From: Azorinus chamasolen | Lineage: Eukaryota; Mollusca; Bivalvia; Cardiida; Solecurtidae | DNA length: 64,000 nt | NCBI GenBank assembly: GCA_963576725.1 | Contig: OY755243.1 | Span: forward strand, 36,245,846 to 36,309,845 | Reading direction: 5' to 3' | Shown here: positions 31,057 to 41,334 of the stretch, one piece after another | Position numbering within the stretch: the stretch's first letter is position 1 | Layout: each line of letters opens with the position of its first letter | Position numbers and translations under genes: made by a program | The notes under the pieces: generated by a model | Told to the model about the DNA's origin: nothing | Database searches by the model: none | The model's input: only the letters and a program-made list of their open reading frames with translations

Positions 31057-31943
31057 AGTAATTATTTTATGAAGAAGCCAAACTACATAGAATCAATGAT
31101 TAGACTACCAATTGTTTTATTTCAAACAACTATCATTTGCTGACCCTACTTAAAAGATTCCTGTATTGGTCTGAGCTGTTTCCATAAAACATTACCATAG
31201 AAATTTTTCATTTGATAATGATTTGACACAGTGATTGAAAAGTTTGAGAACATACTAAATGCAGCATGAAGATTTCTTATAAAGCTTGAGCAAGATTGAC
31301 ATACTGAAACTTAAACCAATTGAGTGTGGGAAACAAGGGCACTGTCATTTGTAAACAGTGTAGACCCAGATCAGAGAGCTCCTACGGGAGCAATCCGATC
31401 AGGATATCCACTTATACCCACTCAGAATCCTTCAACAAATTTAGGATTGTGAAACAGAACACTGAATGGCCATTCCATTCTGAAAATTCAGTATTCAACG
31501 AGTTACGATAAGGGTCTGTCTTCAGATTGACTTGTTTAGGGAATGGAGAATCACTTTTGCTTGAAATCTAATGGAATTCCTATTGAATTTTTAACAATTT
31601 GGTACTGGCAATTATGCAATGGTTTTAGAAATGTCTAAACCGTTCCCAGGGATACTGACACATGACCTCAAATTTCAATTAATGTACAAGAGAGCTGAAT
31701 TCTCACATCATTGATAACAAATACCCATCCAGAATTGAGTGTTTGGGGTATTGTCATCATTCATGTTTCATTAGCAGGTTTTTATCTTTTGGCTGTCATC
31801 ACGGGTGAGATGTTAACATGTTTCGGTGAATATTGACTGTGACAGCTAGTCTGATAAAGAGCCCACACCAAGACCATACAAAGAGCTGGACTGCTTCTGC
31901 TGTACTGATCTTGTTGGCTACTGTATGTAGATTAATAATCAGA
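31057..31943. other. Unassigned stretch with one B/E-type hairpin fragment
   Basis: 31350-31412 contains AACAGTGTAGACCCAGATCAG, GAGCTCCTACGGGAGC and AATCCGATCAGG. The remainder shows no gene; a 27-base candidate between TTTCATTAGCAG and GTGAGA near 31775-31800 is too short to trust. Confidence 0.4.
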
Positions 31944-33245
31944 GGAGGCTGGTTGGTCACAGTATGTCTTTTAGAAAAGCGTGTCTAGGAAACATAGAGG
32001 TTACTATATATGTCTTTAAAGATGAACATAGAGATATTGGTTACTATATGTCTTTGATGAGCATGTAGAGAAAAAAGCAGTTACTATACATATTTTAGAT
32101 GAACATAATTATAGAGAAAACATTGGTTACTATTATGTCTTGTAGAGGAAACATATTGGTTCTATATATATGTGTCTTTTAGATGAGCATATAGAGGAAA
32201 CATTGGTTACTATCTATTTTAGGTGAACATTATTATGCAGGAAACATGTTGGTTACTGTGCCTTTTAGACGAACATATAGATACACATATTGGGTTACTA
32301 TATATGTCTGTTAGATGAACATAATTATATAGAGGAAACAAATTGGTTACTGTGTCGTATATGAACATTAAGAGGAAAAGTATTGGTAACTGTATACATC
32401 TTAGATGAACATGTAGAGAAAACATATTGATTACTGTGTGTCTTAGTGTATAGAGGAAACATAATGGTTACTATATATTTTTTAGATGAGCATGTAGAGG
32501 AAACATTGGTTACTATATATGTCTTTTAGATTTACATATAGTGGAAACATATTGGTTACTGTATGTCTTTTAGATGAACATAGAGAAAACATTGGCTACT
32601 ATGTGTCTTTTAAATATATGAACAATAAAGAGGAAACATTTTGGTTACTATATCTTTTAGATGGATATATAGAGGAAACATATTGGTTACTATGTGTCTT
32701 AGAGGAACATACAGAGGAAACATTGGTTATTCTGTCTTTTAGGCGAACATATAGAGGAACTATGTTGGTTGCTGTCTTTTAGACAAACATATAGAAACAA
32801 CATATTCGTAACTGTATATCTATTAGATGAGCATGTAGAGGAAATCATTAGTTGCTATACATCTTTTAGATGAAAATATAGAGAAAACATACTGGTTACT
32901 TATGTCTTTTAAATGAACATAGAGAAAACATATTGGTTACGATATGTCTTTTAGATGAAAATATAGATAAAACATTGATTACTCAATGTCTTTTAGATGA
33001 ACATAATATAAAGGAATTATTTTGGTTACTACATGTCTGTTAGATGAACATATAGAGGCAACATTGGTTACTGTAATTTAATGTGTCTTTTAGATGAGCA
33101 TGTTGAGGAATCTTGTTTGCTAATATAATTATGCCTATTAGATAGATAAACATGTATAAAGCTTATTGGCTACTACATGTATATGCCTTTGTTGGTTGAT
33201 GTACATGCCTTTAAATATACTTGTATAATTATTTAGAGGAAACTT
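31944..33245. repeat. Imperfect minisatellite, about 44-bp units
   Basis: Consensus TGTCTTTTAGATGAACATAT then AGAGGAAACATATTGGTTACT. Units vary in length and sequence; the array peters out on both sides. Reading frames in it are by-products. Confidence 0.85.
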
Positions 33246-33265
33246 GACAAGAGCAACAGATAAAG

Positions 33266-33560
33266 GTGCATATTCATTTGCTTAAAATTGCCCATCTCCA
33301 CCAAAAGAACAAGTTTGAGTCATGCAGGAAACACACATACAAAACACACAGCCGCCCGAACAGCACCACAACAAGAAAACACAGCAAATGTACATATCTA
33401 TCAAAACACAAAGAGATGCACAAAGACAAAACAAACAAACAATGGGGGAAGATGGAAGCACCACCTTGGAATGGTCAGTGACAATAGTCAATGGGGGTTT
33501 AAACCCGTTATGGGGCACCCATCCTCATACTTATTCCATCTCCACCCTAAAAGTCAAGCC
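33266..33560 (-). repeat. Detached 3' tail of the reverse transcriptase element
   Basis: Closely resembles 43885-44100: AACACACATACA, GCCGCCCGAACAGCA, GCAAATGTACATA, GATGCACAAAG, GGGGGAAGATGGAAG, CGGTCAGTGACA-like GGTCAGTGACAATAG, and TGGGGCACCCATCCTCA. On the minus strand both encode a related stretch with KVVLPSSP or KAVLPSSP. Read as a truncated copy of that element's downstream region. Confidence 0.65.
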
Positions 33561-33608
33561 CTATGTTATGACCACTCTTTAGAATCGTGAATGGTTGAGA
33601 AATAACGG
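33560..33608. repeat. Family H fragment
   Basis: CTATGTTATGACCACTC, TTTAGAATCGTG, GGTTGAGAAAT. Confidence 0.5.
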
Positions 33609-33989
33609 AACTATACTTGAAAATGTTTTGATTTACACGTCTTACCTTTGCTTGTCATTACTGTTTGCCTTTTAGATGACCAAAATAAGAAAGTGATTGT
33701 TACTGTTTAGATACACAGGCAGATGGACTGACATTGCTGGGATATTTCTCTGTATCTGTCAAAGAATATAGCTGTAATTAGTCTAATTAGACTGTTACCG
33801 TACATGTGATGCATATGCCCTAGTATTTATCAAGCACTGTTTTTATGCCTAGACTGTATACAAGTATTGATTTATGACATTGTCCATTCATAATTCTTGA
33901 TTGAAATAAGAAAAGATGTTATTTCTGGTTAAAGCTAGATGAATTATGAAGTATTGTAATATTCTAACCCTTTGAATGTAGGAAGTGAG
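33609..33989. other. No recognised gene or repeat
   Basis: AT-rich; scattered stops. Confidence 0.4.
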
Positions 33990-34436
33990 TTAATGCTTTC
34001 CCGAATGAACATTTATGCATAAACTGATATCTTCATGAGTATTCATTAACCCATTCCTCATATATACTTTTCTACGCCTCTGTAAAATTCACTTTATACA
34101 ACCATTGTGATAAATAGAGCATTGGCTCATAGGAGCAAATGCTCTATTTAACACAATGGTTTCAAATTACAAAATTCTAAAAAAAATCCTTTTCTCTAAG
34201 TAGTGCACCTTTTCGGTAGATTTATTCAAAGAGGTTGGGTTTAAAAATAGCCTATGGAGTGAAGGGTGAACTTAATTTTTATTGGGGTTAATATTTTAAG
34301 GGAATTTTTGTCTAATACTGGAAAACATGGTATCAGATCTATATAATTTCATTAGGAAACAGAGCAGACCCTGATCAGATGGTTCATACAGGATTTTCTG
34401 TTTGCAAAGACATTTATATATGAGGGAAAGGATTAA
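33990..34436. repeat. Family B2 element interrupted by a family A element
   Basis: TTAATGCTTTCCCG and GAGTATTCA on the left; TATCAGATCTATATAATTTC, GCAGACCCTGATCAGATGG and TGAGGGAAAGGATTAA on the right. The hairpin right stem is lost. The A copy at 34046-34270 splits it. Confidence 0.65.
34046..34270. repeat. Family A element, nested
   Basis: TTAACCCATTCCTC to AGTGAAGGGTGAA. Stem CAACCATTGTGATAAATAG; tip GCTCATAGGAGC. Confidence 0.87.
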
Positions 34437-34726
34437 TGTGATAGTCCCCTACAATAACACATATTTTCAATTACATTATAAATCTTGGTATTTGTTATGT
34501 ACAATCATTATTACAAAGATTATCAGTTTGAACTTGCTGTACATGTTAGGTATATTTATAAAGTAAAGAGTTACAGAACAATGGACATTAACACTTTAAA
34601 GATTTAACATGCAGATGATTAATGATAAATGATTTCTTTCAAAAGTTGCATTTGTGAAGAAAATTATGTAAAATAAATGTAGTCTTTCAAAGGTTTTTAA
34701 TTTATTTTTTTTTTTTTTTTTTGCAG

Positions 34727-34768
34727 GATACCCTTACTTAGAGTGTCTGACTCAAATGGCTATCTTGG
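34727..34768 (+). CDS. Candidate 42-bp internal exon, unknown protein
   Basis: A long T tract followed by TTTTGCAG, then 42 bases, then GTAAGT: near-ideal vertebrate/mollusc-type splice sites. The length keeps frame. Entering in phase 1 it reads YPYLECLTQMAIL plus one base; in phase 2 it reads IPLLRVSDSNGYL; phase 0 hits a stop. The phase-1 reading joins the 38307 candidate in frame. No domain is recognised. It lies between unique AT-rich DNA and a family B copy. Confidence 0.55.
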
Positions 34769-34800
34769 GTAAGTTGAGTACCTGATAGTTCTCACTTACC

Positions 34801-35056
34801 GGTAACTCTTTCCCAGTTCTATGTTCATTACAAATGTTAATACATACTGAATGTTCATGGGGAAAATAGTTATAATGAAATATGTACGGTTAAACATTGT
34901 AACTACAGTATTGTAGAATGTATACAAACAGATTATCAAATTCCATGAGCAAACAGAGCAGACCCTGATCAGACAACTCCTATAGGAGCCGTCTGATCTG
35001 GGTCTACTCTGTTTGCAGAGAGTTTGTAAACACATTTATATGAGGGAAAGGGTTAA
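34801..35056. repeat. Family B element, full length
   Basis: GTAACTCTTTCCCAG start, GCAGACCCTGATCAGACAACTCC, tip TATAGGAGCC, GTCTGATCTGGGTCTACTC, end GGAAAGGGTTAA shared with the next element. Confidence 0.85.
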
Positions 35057-35244
35057 CTCTTTGCAAGCTAGCGGCGAAACTGATTACCTATGCAAACAGT
35101 TTGGATCCAGATGAGTCGCCGCATTATGCTGTTTGCCATCTTGACCATGTTTTAGAAAAAAAAACTGAGAGAAAGTTTATTTTAAGAATTGAAGCAGATG
35201 ACAATTGTTGCAGACGAAAAGTTACTTAGCATGCAAAGAGTTAA
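35053..35244. repeat. Family G element, full length
   Basis: TTAACTCTTTGCAAGC to GCATGCAAAGAGTTAA. Centre CAAACAGTTTGGATCCAGATG; the right stem is decayed. Confidence 0.75.
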
Positions 35245-35468
35245 AGATCTAGAGAAGTGTTTACACTGGCAGTTTGAAAGCAGTTAATTTGAATTTTGCA
35301 AGGATTATATGATTGACATTGTACTCATGTTAATGTACAGTATGCATATTTACCATTAGGAATACCCAATTAGAATATAATATACGCATGCATATATTTG
35401 CTTTTGCAGTAGTCTTTATTTGTAGTCAAATATTCTCAGAGTAGAATAAAGAGTCAATATATGAAGTG

Positions 35469-35698
35469 ATAACTCTTTTCCTGATAGAAACGCCTTTGTT
35501 AACAGAGTAGGCCCAGATCAGACAGTTGTTATAGGAGCAATTTTGTCAGGGTCTTCTGTTTGTTAATGAAATAATAAATATCTATCTAGAGTCTGCCAAG
35601 ATCAAAATGTCCCTTGATCATAATGCTAAATTATAGAAACAGTACTTATTATTCATTCATTATTTTTTGCCATGAATATTCATCAGGTAAAGGGTTAA
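35469..35698. repeat. Family B2 element
   Basis: TAACTCTTTTCCTGATAG, GGCCCAGATCAGACAG, decayed tip TTATAGGAGC, TTGTCAGGGTC, GAATATTCATCAGGTAAAGG, TTAA end. Confidence 0.75.
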
Positions 35699-36012
35699 GC
35701 AAGCTTTTGGTTGCCAGGCCCCCCATACCACTGCTGGGGCTGTAAACTGATTTGTTAAATGGGGCAAGCAGGTCATATAACATGGATTTAATGGGGTCTT
35801 ATCTAACCTCAGGTCAGGTTGTCTGTGACCTCCATCACTTGGGGCATTATTAACTCCCCATTAATTCTTACTCTGGCTTTCATACAGAATTGGAAACCTT
35901 GTACAAGTTTTTATGCTAATGGTGCTTTCAATGCAGAAAAAACATTCCTGTGGGAATCTTAACCCTCAATTACAGAAAAATTAAAATAAGCTCTAGCCTT
36001 TCTGAAGATTAA
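35699..36012. other. No recognised gene or repeat
   Basis: Somewhat less AT-rich (GGCCCCCCATACCACTGCTG near 35717) but stops occur in all frames. Confidence 0.4.
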
Positions 36013-36246
36013 TTAACCCTTTCCTTTATATAAACGCTTTTTCACGCATTTGAAAACAGAGAAGACCTGGATCAGATGGCTTCTGTAGGAGCGGTCGGAT
36101 CAGGGAGACTGCTCCGTTTGTTTATGGAATAATATAGATGTTGTTTCTACATTTACTACCAGTACCAAACATTCCTGCGTACAGTTGCTGTTATAACCAT
36201 TCAGCTAATAAATATTTCTTACAAGACTAGAATACGGAAAGGGTAA
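36013..36246. repeat. Family B2 element, reverse subtype
   Basis: TTAACCCTTTCCTTT start, GACCTGGATCAGATGGCT, tip TCTGTAGGAGC, GGTCGGATCAGGG, end GGAAAGGGTAATT. Confidence 0.78.
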
Positions 36247-36343
36247 TTTAAACAAAAACTTGTATCAAAATTTATCAGTAAAGAAAACCAAATTTGTGGT
36301 GAACTGTGCAGACCATAAAACATTGTTTGCAAAGCTCTTATAA

Positions 36344-36595
36344 TTAACCCTTTCCCTGTTCTATATTTATTCCAAATTTCAATACCTACTGAATATTCAT
36401 GAGCAAAATAGTTATAATGAAATACGGAAGGTGGAACATTGTAGCCATTTTAGAAAGTAAAGAAACAGATCTATCAAATTCCAATAGCAAACAGAGCAGA
36501 CCCTGATCAGACGGCTCCTCTAGGAGCCATCTGATCTGGGTCTACTCTGTTTGCAAATGCATGAAAACACGTTTATATGAGGGAATAAGGGTTAA
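36344..36595. repeat. Family B element, full length (252 bp)
   Basis: TTAACCCTTTCCCTG to GGGAATAAGGGTTAA. Stem GCAGACCCTGATCAGACGG, tip CTCCTCTAGGAG, right stem CCATCTGATCTGGGTC. Confidence 0.92.
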
Positions 36596-37003
36596 ATACT
36601 AGTTCCCACACTTTAAAGGGTTTGCCAGGTTCTTCACTAAATTTGCCCTGTACGTTATTAAAATTAAATGAATAAAATTCGGGTTGGAAATAGTTCAGGA
36701 ACTGGGTTAGACTAGAATAATTTGAAATCCTGTTTTCATCAAATTTAAATGGGTCGAAGCCCTTTAAGGCTTAGCTAAAGATGTAAAATTCAAATCTCTT
36801 AGGTATTTTTCAGTTCAATATTGGTTATCAGATTGAACTGCTTAATGGTGTCAAATATCAATAGACTACAACTCCAGAGGTTTCAACATACATGAACAAT
36901 TTTATATTCTCACTTAATTTGATTTTGAAGATGGGATTTAATGATCTCTATTTAGACTAATGATTCTGTAGCACAAAGTAGTTACTTTACTACAGCTTCC
37001 CCT
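36596..37003. other. No recognised gene or repeat
   Basis: AT-rich; nothing identifiable. Confidence 0.4.
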
Positions 37004-37482
37004 TTACCCTTTCCCTGTTGAATAGTCTTGTAGGAAATAATGACATCATGAATATCTATTAACTCATTACCTTGTAGGCTATTTTTAGATACAACCTCTT
37101 TGAATAAATTAACCAAAAAGGAGCATTATCTAGAAAAAAGGATTTATTTTTTTTAGAATTTTGTAGTTTGAAACCATTGTGATAAATAGAACATTAAAAA
37201 TTTTGCTCCTTAGTATATATATAGAAGCAGAATAATGATGCTCTATTTATCACAATGGTTTCACAAAGTGACTTTTACAGAGTCGTCAGAAGTTGTCAAT
37301 ATGAGGAAATGGGTTATCTGAAAGTTAATATGCATATGCACAAAGGACTTAGTATTAGTAAGACCTAAAATTCATAAGCAAAGACCAGACCCTGATAGGA
37401 TGGCTTCTACAGAAGCTATTTGATCTGGTTCTACTCTGCTTGCAAAGGGGTAGAAAGGCGTATTTAAGGAGTAAATGGTTAA
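37004..37482. repeat. Family B2 element interrupted by a family A element
   Basis: Left: TTACCCTTTCCCTG, TCATGAATATCTA. Right: CAGACCCTGATAGGATGGCT, TCTACAGAAGC, ATTTGATCTGGTTCTAC, GGGTAGAAAGGCG, end GGTTAA. Confidence 0.8.
37059..37317. repeat. Family A element, nested, with enlarged loop
   Basis: TTAACTCATTACCTTG to GGAAATGGGTTAT. The stem ATTGTGATAAATAGA pairs well, but the tip is replaced by CTCCTTAGTATATATATAGAAG, which is longer than the usual tip. Confidence 0.85.
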
Positions 37483-37497
37483 CAATAGAGTCCAATC

Positions 37498-37640
37498 AGC
37501 CTGAAATGGTATACATGTACTTTGAAAGGAGTTTGAATGATACACAGTGCAGACTTATCAGAGGGCTCCAGGCAGCTCTTTATTCTCTTATCTGGGTCTA
37601 CATTGTTTGCATTGACAGTACACATCATTCCTGCTTTTAA
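37498..37640. repeat. Degenerate family E hairpin
   Basis: ACAGTGCAGACTTATCAGAGG, GCTCCAGGCAGC, TTATCTGGGTCTACATTG. Confidence 0.55.
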
Positions 37641-37805
37641 AGTGTCAAAGTTGAAATAATAGCCATTACAGTCACTTGCAGTTTATATTTATGAAAATAA
37701 ACAAAATTATAGCTGACTGAGTGTGAATGTTTGCTTTTCATACAATTCTGGTGTTCATATGTGCCAAGATATGAGTGGTTGGTTTGAATCTAAATGCATG
37801 TGATT

Positions 37806-38055
37806 TTAACCCTTCGCTTGCTACTCGCGTCAATATACGTACCTGTAAATAGTGAAGACCCAGATGAGACAGCTCCTGCAGGAGCTGTCTCATCAGGGTC
37901 TGCACTATTTACAAGTTGATTGCGCAACCAGTGCACTCCACAGCAGTGATTGCACAGCAAAATACTTGTACAGTGTGAAGATATATGTAATTATACAACG
38001 GGGCATGGGTAAAGAAGGAGAAATGTATTATAAAATTCAGCAAGCGAAGGGTTAA
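37806..38055. repeat. Family F hairpin element, copy 1, full length
   Basis: TTAACCCTTCGCTTGC to GCAAGCGAAGGGTTAA. Stem GAAGACCCAGATGAGACAGC with tip TCCTGCAGGA and right stem GCTGTCTCATCAGGGTCTGC. It also has GTGCACTCCACAGCAGTGATT. Nearly identical to 61688-61936. Confidence 0.92.
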
Positions 38056-38306
38056 GAATTGTAAGTTGTTACAGACATCTCTTCATTATACCAGTGTCTG
38101 AGAAATGTATTAGCCTTCAGCTTGCTGGTAGCTCAATCAAGAGAATTGATTTAGGTTTCATTTTGATTACACATCTAGTAATTTTAAATCAAATGTGTGT
38201 GGATTAAGTTGCTCAAGTTCTTGTGTGCAACCTGCGAAAATTAGCTTAGGGAAGCAATTTCAGAATTGTGCAAGAAAAGATGTATTTTTGTTCATTTAAC
38301 ATACAG

Positions 38307-38419
38307 ACTGTGCTTTGACCCCAAGTGACCAGCCTCAATTACAACCTGTTGATAAACTTGGAGATGAGAAAAACACAGGGGAGAAAGTGGAGAAATTTAT
38401 TTTGGAAATAAGTGATTGA
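38307..38419 (+). CDS. Candidate terminal exon, unknown protein
   Basis: Preceded by TTTTTGTTCATTTAACATACAG, an acceptor with a fair pyrimidine tract. Entering in phase 1 it reads 36 codons (CALTPSDQPQLQPVDKL, then GDEKNTGEKVEKFILEISD) to a TGA at 38417-38419. The peptide is charged and repeat-free, and its phase matches the exit of the 34727-34768 candidate. The other two frames stop early. No AATAAA was found just downstream. No domain is recognised; a non-coding origin remains possible. Confidence 0.42.
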
Positions 38420-38852
38420 TTAGGGAGCTGGTCATTGGGGGTCAGATGACGATGTCCAGATCAGAGATGGGGTGGTGCACCTTGTCAGATGAACATTAAA
38501 ACCAGTCGTATAAATAATTCTACATCTTGAAGTTAATTTGCAAGTAAATAGAAAAAGCAGGTTCTGAGAGGGCATCTGAGTCAAGCCGAGAAATCCATCA
38601 AGTGGTTGCTGCACCAAGGGCCGGGTAAAGATGAAGAGTTCAAGTTGTTTTTGGTGCATTCCCAGGGTGGAGTGCAGATTTTGACTTTGATGATTTGCTG
38701 ACCTTTGTGTTTTGTTTGCCTTCCCCAGGTCAATGTATTTACAGCTGAAGACAATACGTTTCGTTAGAGCTAAGGTATCAATCATTTGAATGCTGAATTT
38801 TCCAGTGTATCATTCAAAGGCCCAGATAAGATGGCCACATAAGATGTGTAAT
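38420..38852. other. Less AT-rich unique block with exon-like signals
   Basis: A near-ideal acceptor (TTTGTTTGCCTTCCCCAG) and the donor AAG-GTATCA bracket 38729-38774, which reads SMYLQLKTIRFVRAK in one frame. Upstream, 38550-38700 holds an open stretch with HLSQAEKSIKWLLHQGPG. A 117-codon minus-strand frame also crosses the block. It could be further exons or the 3' untranslated region of the candidate gene; phases among these pieces do not settle it. Confidence 0.35.
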
Positions 38853-39030
38853 TTAACCCTTTCGTTCATATAAATGCCTTTTCAAACATATGTGGAAGCA
38901 GTAGACCCAGATCAGTAGGATCTGATCAGGGTCTGCTCTGTTTGCTAATGGAATTTGATAGATCTGTTTCTAAAATTTCTAAATCTCAGTTTCTAAAATG
39001 GCTACAATGTTCCACCTTCCATATTTTATT
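38853..39030. repeat. Family B element, right end replaced by T6
   Basis: TTAACCCTTTCGTTC, GACCCAGATCAG, tip lost (TAGGAT), CTGATCAGGGTCTGC, TTGATAGATCTGTTTC, CCACCTTCCATATTTTATT, where it stops. Confidence 0.78.
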
Positions 39031-39250
39031 AACCGGGCTTGCCACTGAAAATCTGGTTATTGAAATGGTGATGAAGGCGGGCGGGTTCAGCGGGCGGCTG
39101 CCAAATCTTGTAAGCGCAACTCCTCTGAAACTGCTCAACAGATTTTCATAAAACCTTGCATGTAGCAAGGGCACAATATGTAGATGTGCATATTGTTAGT
39201 GATTTTTCCATCTCCAATTTTTCTGGGAGTTATGCCCCTTTGAACTTAGA
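39031..39250 (+). repeat. Tailed repeat T6, 5' part
   Basis: AACCGGGCTTGCCACTG with CTGGTTATTG, GGCGGGCGGGTTCAGCGGG, then AACTCCTCTGAAACTGCTC. Resembles the start of a tailed repeat; no 3' end is recognised. Confidence 0.5.
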
Positions 39251-39256
39251 AATTAG

Positions 39257-39335
39257 GTCTCTTGACCAAACCCTACCTTAGCCATTAGAATGGTCTGACA
39301 GTGACAACACGGGGTTTGGTTGAGGAATGACAATG
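39257..39335. repeat. Family H element
   Basis: GACCAAACCCTACCTTAG and ACACGGGGTTTGGTTGAGGAA arms around CATTAGAATGGTCTGAC. Confidence 0.65.
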
Positions 39336-39462
39336 TTTGTATTTTAACACATACCATTATCTTATCTTTTGCTCTGGTCATTGTTTAGCTGTAGACTGCT
39401 ACTATTCATTATAAACAAGATTGAATTTGCTTGAAGGATTTGATTGATAGTGTAAAACTGAT

Positions 39463-39530
39463 TTAACCCTTTCCTCCATAAATACGCCTATCTATGCCTC
39501 TATAGAAATCATGTGTGTAAACCATTGTGA
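39463..39530. repeat. Family A left arm interrupted by a minisatellite
   Basis: TTAACCCTTTCCTCCATA to AAACCATTGTGA, after which the 24-bp array starts. The right half of the element is not recognisable. Confidence 0.8.
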
Positions 39531-40017
39531 AAACAACTTCCTATACTGTTTACACAAGTGTGTCTTATGTTGTTTACACAACTGTCTTATGCTGTTTACA
39601 CAGCTATGCCCTATGCTGTTTACACAGCTATGCCCTATGCTGTTTACACATTTATATCATATGCCGTTTATACAAGTATGTCTTATGCTGTTTACAAGAC
39701 TTTGTCCTATGCTGTTTATACAACTATGACCTATGCTGTTTACACAACTATGTCCTATGCTGTTTACACAACTATGTCCTATGCTGTTTATACAACTATG
39801 ACCTATGCTGTTTACAAGACTTTGTCCTATGCTGTTTATACAACTATGACCTATGTTGTTTATACAACTATGACCTATGCTGTTTACAAGACTTTGTCCT
39901 ATGCTGTTTATACAACTATGACCTATGTTGTTTATACAACTATGACCTATGCTGTTTACACAACTATGTCCTATGCTGTTTATACAACTATGTCTTATTT
40001 TGTTTCAATGGAGCTTT
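39531..40017. repeat. 24-bp minisatellite, about 20 copies
   Basis: Unit CTATGCTGTTTACACAACTA then TGTC. Variants ACAAGACTTTGTC and ATACAACTATGAC recur in blocks of about 72 bp. Because 24 is a multiple of 3, all three plus frames can stay open (153- and 196-codon frames). Those frames are by-products and not evidence of a protein. Confidence 0.9.
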
Positions 40018-40195
40018 AGATGGGAAGCATTATTCAGGAAATCTATTTAGTACTGTCTACATTTCTGTCTACATTTCTGTCTACATTTCTCAGAGAGGTG
40101 GTTCTAATCAGCATTAACACAAATTGGTTTTGTTCACAACAGGAGATATCATCTGATCAAAATCGGGACCATTTTTGCTCTGAAATTTTAGCTTT

Positions 40196-40385
40196 CTAAA
40201 CCCTTTCCCTGTTCTATATTTATTCCAAATTTCAGTCATGGACAGAATAGTTGTAATGAAATATGGAAGGTGGAACACTGTAGCCATTTTAGAAAGTAAA
40301 GAAACAGAACTATCAAAATTCCACAAGCAAACAGCAAACCCTAATCAAAGGGCTCCTTCACTTGTTTTTATTTGCAAGTTATCCT
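40196..40385. repeat. Family B element, truncated at the tip
   Basis: TAAACCCTTTCCCTG, AGCCATTTTAGAAAGTAAAG, CAAACCCTAATCAAAGGGCTCC, then unrelated sequence. Confidence 0.75.
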
Positions 40386-40978
40386 TGATTAATTGAGATA
40401 TTCTGAGTTTAGTTGTTCTTTTCTGACCTTATGCTGGCCATATTTCAGACATTTAAATCTTGTAATGTTTCTGACATTAATTTGGCCATGTTTCAGACAT
40501 ATAACCAGTGTTAGTGTTGGATTTCATGGGAAGACTAACTTTAGGACACATGTAAAAAGGGTTCCACTTGACTTATTGCTCCAGAATCCATAAGTGCAAA
40601 TATTCTGAAAAGTGAAAATGTATGGTACAAAGAATGGCTTCAGCACATGTGACAAGCAAGCTGTGACAGACCTATCAAAATAACAATATGTTATATATTT
40701 ATAATGACTGCTAGCCACTGGGTAAACAAGCTTGACCAAGGTCCCTGCCTAGACACTGACACAGACAAAGTACTTTATAACCTCGAACAAAAAACACATG
40801 CGGTACACAGTAAAATGTGGTTGGTTCAACTCCAACAGGTGTAGGGAGGGGTCAGGACAGGACATGACCTGGCAGGACACCAATATGACTCTTGTACTAC
40901 TGACTGACTCAATGATTTACTGATGCACATCACAGCTTCAAGCCTTTTTTGCCATATGGTCAGACTTGAACAAATCAC
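40386..40978. other. No recognised gene
   Basis: Short direct repeats (GGCCATATTTCAGACAT, GGCCATGTTTCAGACAT) near 40436 and 40484; otherwise unassigned. Confidence 0.4.
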
Positions 40979-41196
40979 TTAACCCTTAACACCATACATG
41001 CACATTTTAACACCTTTGAAAACAGAGTAGTCCCAGATCAGAATGATGGTTCCTATTGGAGCTATCTGATTAAGGTCTGCTTTCCCTATGAAATTATATA
41101 TATATACAGTAAAATGTTCCCTTGGTCGTAATGCAATAATTAAACTTCAGCCGACTGATATTCATGATGTCCATATTACTGAATGTAAAGCGTTAA
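40979..41196. repeat. Family B2 element
   Basis: TTAACCCTTAACACC, GTCCCAGATCAGAATGATGG, tip TTCCTATTGGAGC, ATCTGATTAAGGTCTGC, GATATTCATGATG, GCGTTAA end. Confidence 0.75.
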
Positions 41197-41201
41197 AACA
41201 A

Positions 41202-41305
41202 TTGCTTGTCTAGAGCTAATGGTTTTGATCCACAAGTTGATTTACTTATGATTGTTTTTCTTTGATTTGATATACACAAATCAACTTGTGGTGAATGTTT
41301 CTTGT
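41202..41305. repeat. Short inverted repeat
   Basis: CCACAAGTTGATTT and AAATCAACTTGTGG separated by about 35 bases. Family unknown. Confidence 0.55.
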
Positions 41306-41334
41306 TCAACCAGATATACTGATTTTTTTTTTCA

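Noticed and set aside
31775..31805. 27-bp micro-exon between TTTCATTAGCAG and GTGAGA
   Set aside because: Too short to judge; splice-like motifs of this quality occur by chance in 64 kb.
33223..33590. Four overlapping frames on both strands near 33.3 kb
   Set aside because: They are the non-coding tail of the reverse transcriptase element, shared with 43.9-44.1 kb.
39527..40117. Open frames of 153 and 196 codons on the plus strand
   Set aside because: They follow a 24-bp tandem repeat whose length is a multiple of three; several frames are open at once, so openness carries no coding information.
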